Below, in pieces: positions 5,103-6,404 of a DNA stretch of 6,404 bases. This DNA is from Actinomycetota bacterium (GTDB lineage Bacteria; Actinomycetota; Coriobacteriia; Coriobacteriales; RUG844). Location of the stretch: positions 1-6,404 of the forward strand of contig JAAXUU010000090.1 in assembly GCA_013335845.1 (NCBI GenBank). The letters are read 5' to 3'. Position numbers and translations under genes: made by a program. The notes below the pieces were generated by a model, which searched no databases, was not told the origin of the DNA, and saw only the letters and a program-made list of their open reading frames with translations. How positions within the stretch are numbered: position 1 is the first letter of the stretch; every line of letters begins with the position of its first letter.

Positions 5103-5813
5103 ATGGGATTTCTAAAAAAGCTGTCAGACAGTGAACCGGAAATCCGACGAAACGTCATAAGGCGAATGAAGCAATTCCCGGCTGCTTGGATTTTTGTCGG
5201 TTTATTGCTGTTTATATCAGCTGGAACGGTGAAGTGGCCGTTTGCCTGGTATTTTCTGATTGTCCTGGTGTCGGTCGACCTGATCGGTCTACTTTTCATC
5301 CCGTTGGAGGTTCTGGCTGAGCGAGGCAGAAAAAAAGAATATGTTGAGAATTGGGATAAGGTTCTGGGAACGCTCATAGTCCTAAGCATGATGGTTATAT
5401 TCCTGATTACCGGGTTTGATTACCGCTGGAACTGGTCTGCGGATATAGATTCCGGTATGCGTATTGCCTCAATAGCCGTATTCATACTTGCCTGTGCTCT
5501 GGAAATCTGGGCGATGAGAGTGAATCGTTTCTTCTCCGATGTGGTAAGGATCCAATCCGATAGGGAACAAAAGGTCTGCAGCAGTGGTCCCTATAAGTAC
5601 ATCCGTCATCCCGGATATCTTGGGATGATCGCCTATTATCTAGTCACTCCGCTCATACTTGGTTCTTGGTGGGCAATGATTCCAGCCTTCGTCATTGCTA
5701 TGCTTTTCGTACTTCGCACCAGGCTGGAAGATCGGACGCTCCATAAAAAGTTGCCGGGTTATCGAGAATATGCGGCACGTGTCAAATACCGTTTGATTCC
5801 GGGGTTATGGTGA
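5103..5813 (+). CDS. Isoprenylcysteine carboxyl methyltransferase/PEMT-like membrane methyltransferase
   Basis: A 236-residue integral-membrane protein. The start is ATG 5103 (MGFLKKL), ten bases after the strong AAAGGAGG; an upstream in-frame TTG at 5070 lies before that site and is not favoured. Membrane segments lie at about 27-43, 45-68, 89-106, 121-139, 173-189 and 190-206. The cofactor-binding signature is clear: SSGPYKYIRHPGYLG (160-174), containing the family's RHPxY, and the C-terminal acidic motif RLEDRTL (207-213) followed by LPGYREYAARVKYRLIPGLW, which ends the protein as in the family. Members transfer a methyl group from S-adenosylmethionine to lipid or small lipophilic substrates. 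In bacteria the substrate is usually unknown, and here nothing nearby identifies it. The gene is monocistronic and looks more A+T-rich than the YhgE/Pip operon, possibly a separate acquisition. Confidence 0.88.
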   Translation: MGFLKKLSDSEPEIRRNVIRRMKQFPAAWIFVGLLLFISAGTVKWPFAWYFLIVLVSVDLIGLLFIPLEVLAERGRKKEYVENWDKVLGTLIVLSMMVIFLITGFDYRWNWSADIDSGMRIASIAVFILACALEIWAMRVNRFFSDVVRIQSDREQKVCSSGPYKYIRHPGYLGMIAYYLVTPLILGSWWAMIPAFVIAMLFVLRTRLEDRTLHKKLPGYREYAARVKYRLIPGLW

Positions 5814-5842
5814 GATGGATGAATAAAGGAACCCGTTCGTTT

Positions 5843-6404
5843 TCAGAGAAACAACCGGTGGGTACAACTGAGCAAGCCGAGATTCACATCATCGAAATGC
5901 TCGTAATCGATTTTTCTCGGGACCATCAACGAGCAAGGTACACCACACATACATTTTCCGCACGCATCGCCTAAGCCGATCGGGTACACCGGAACGTTTA
6001 TTTCATAGATCTGGTCATTGCAATTATTACGGTCGAAAAGCACTTCATCGTTTTGTATCGAGAAGGCATTATTGACACATTTTTGTATGCACTTCTTACA
6101 TGTGCCGTTATGCCTATAAAGACAATACTCCTCATTTATTCTAACCGTAGGGGTCAGTTCGATATCGGTTACTATGCTGCCCAGCCTGCCACAGCAGCCA
6201 CTCTTCGTTATGAACATATTGTTGAGTCCGAATGTACCGATTCCCGAAATATATGCGAAGTCCCACTCTTTTGAACTTTCCTCTCAGGAAATGTTACTCT
6301 CGACAACCTCCTTGGAAAAAGGCAAGAAGAAGGTTATCACCGACTTCGCGTTTGGAACAAGATCCGAAGGAAGGGCATGATTGGGCCCTATGATTTCCTT
6401 CAAT
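5843..6404 (-). pseudogene. Decayed 4Fe-4S double-cluster protein gene (COG1600/QueG-like), 5' end beyond window
   Basis: One minus-strand frame runs from the window edge to a stop at 5843-5845. Its upstream part (GPNHALPSDLVPNAKSVITF and on to PFSKEVVESNIS) matches the N-terminal domain of epoxyqueuosine-reductase-like Fe-S proteins, but is ended by TGA at 6286-6284. The same frame resumes with EESSKEWDFAYISGIGTFGL, the 'GLGtFGlNnmLIT..GccGRlGsvvTD' block, then the cysteine motifs: CxxCxxxC in GTCKKCIQKCVNN and a second cluster in GDACGKCMCGVPC. About 40 residues normally present between SKEW and AYIxGIGTFG are missing. The last ATG-initiated piece (6217) has no ribosome site. The family carries two 4Fe-4S clusters and acts in redox chemistry, usually unassigned outside true QueG. 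A nonsense codon plus a deletion argue for loss of function. It converges with the methyltransferase across 29 bp. Confidence 0.8.

Noticed and set aside
5831..5863. Imperfect inverted repeat between the convergent genes as a terminator
   Set aside because: The stem depends on G-T pairs and a large internal loop, and no T-tract follows on either strand.
6284..6286. TGA in the Fe-S gene as a selenocysteine codon
   Set aside because: Its position (after ESNIS) is not a cysteine position in the family as far as I recall, no clear bacterial SECIS hairpin follows, and the adjacent deletion already indicates decay.

Overview
The window looks like the chromosome of a moderately G+C bacterium, most likely an anaerobic, gut-type actinobacterium such as a member of the Coriobacteriia. 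This placement is inference. It rests on the ABC ATPase plus YhgE/Pip pair, a Clostridia/Coriobacteriia-style double-cluster Fe-S protein, strong AGGAGG ribosome sites and codon use. No taxonomic marker settles it.

Layout. 1-472 holds broken or unusual small genes. A strong ribosome site and start (MKKWFS) points left off the window edge. It lies between two 11-bp inverted repeats (1-11 and 52-62). Just right of them on the plus strand is a signal-peptide reading frame with no start. Turning 1-62 around would join the two pieces in frame into a complete signal-peptide ORF. A small membrane protein with a PGPG motif and no ATG/GTG/TTG start follows (about 254-454). 473-1108 is a hypothetical protein with four 15-bp repeats at its 5' end and faint resemblance to class IV aminotransferases. 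1290-4453 is a two-gene, translationally coupled unit: an ABC-type ATPase with degenerate catalytic motifs, and a large YhgE/Pip membrane protein with xxxLxxG-type repeats. 4616-4691 is tRNA-Lys(TTT) with its own promoter and a textbook terminator. 5103-5813 is an integral-membrane methyltransferase of the isoprenylcysteine methyltransferase/PEMT type, behind a long leader with a possible 18-codon leader ORF. 5843-6404 on the minus strand, convergent with it, is a decayed Fe-S (COG1600/QueG-like) gene with an in-frame TGA and an apparent internal deletion.

How the genes relate. The ATPase and the YhgE/Pip protein overlap at stop and start, and probably form one envelope complex. The PGPG protein and the 473 gene are 18 nt apart and may be cotranscribed. 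tRNA-Lys, the methyltransferase and the Fe-S pseudogene appear to be separate units. The most unusual signal is at 1-62: either a very small invertible switch that moves a ribosome site and start codon between two divergent genes, or an inversion artefact at a contig end.
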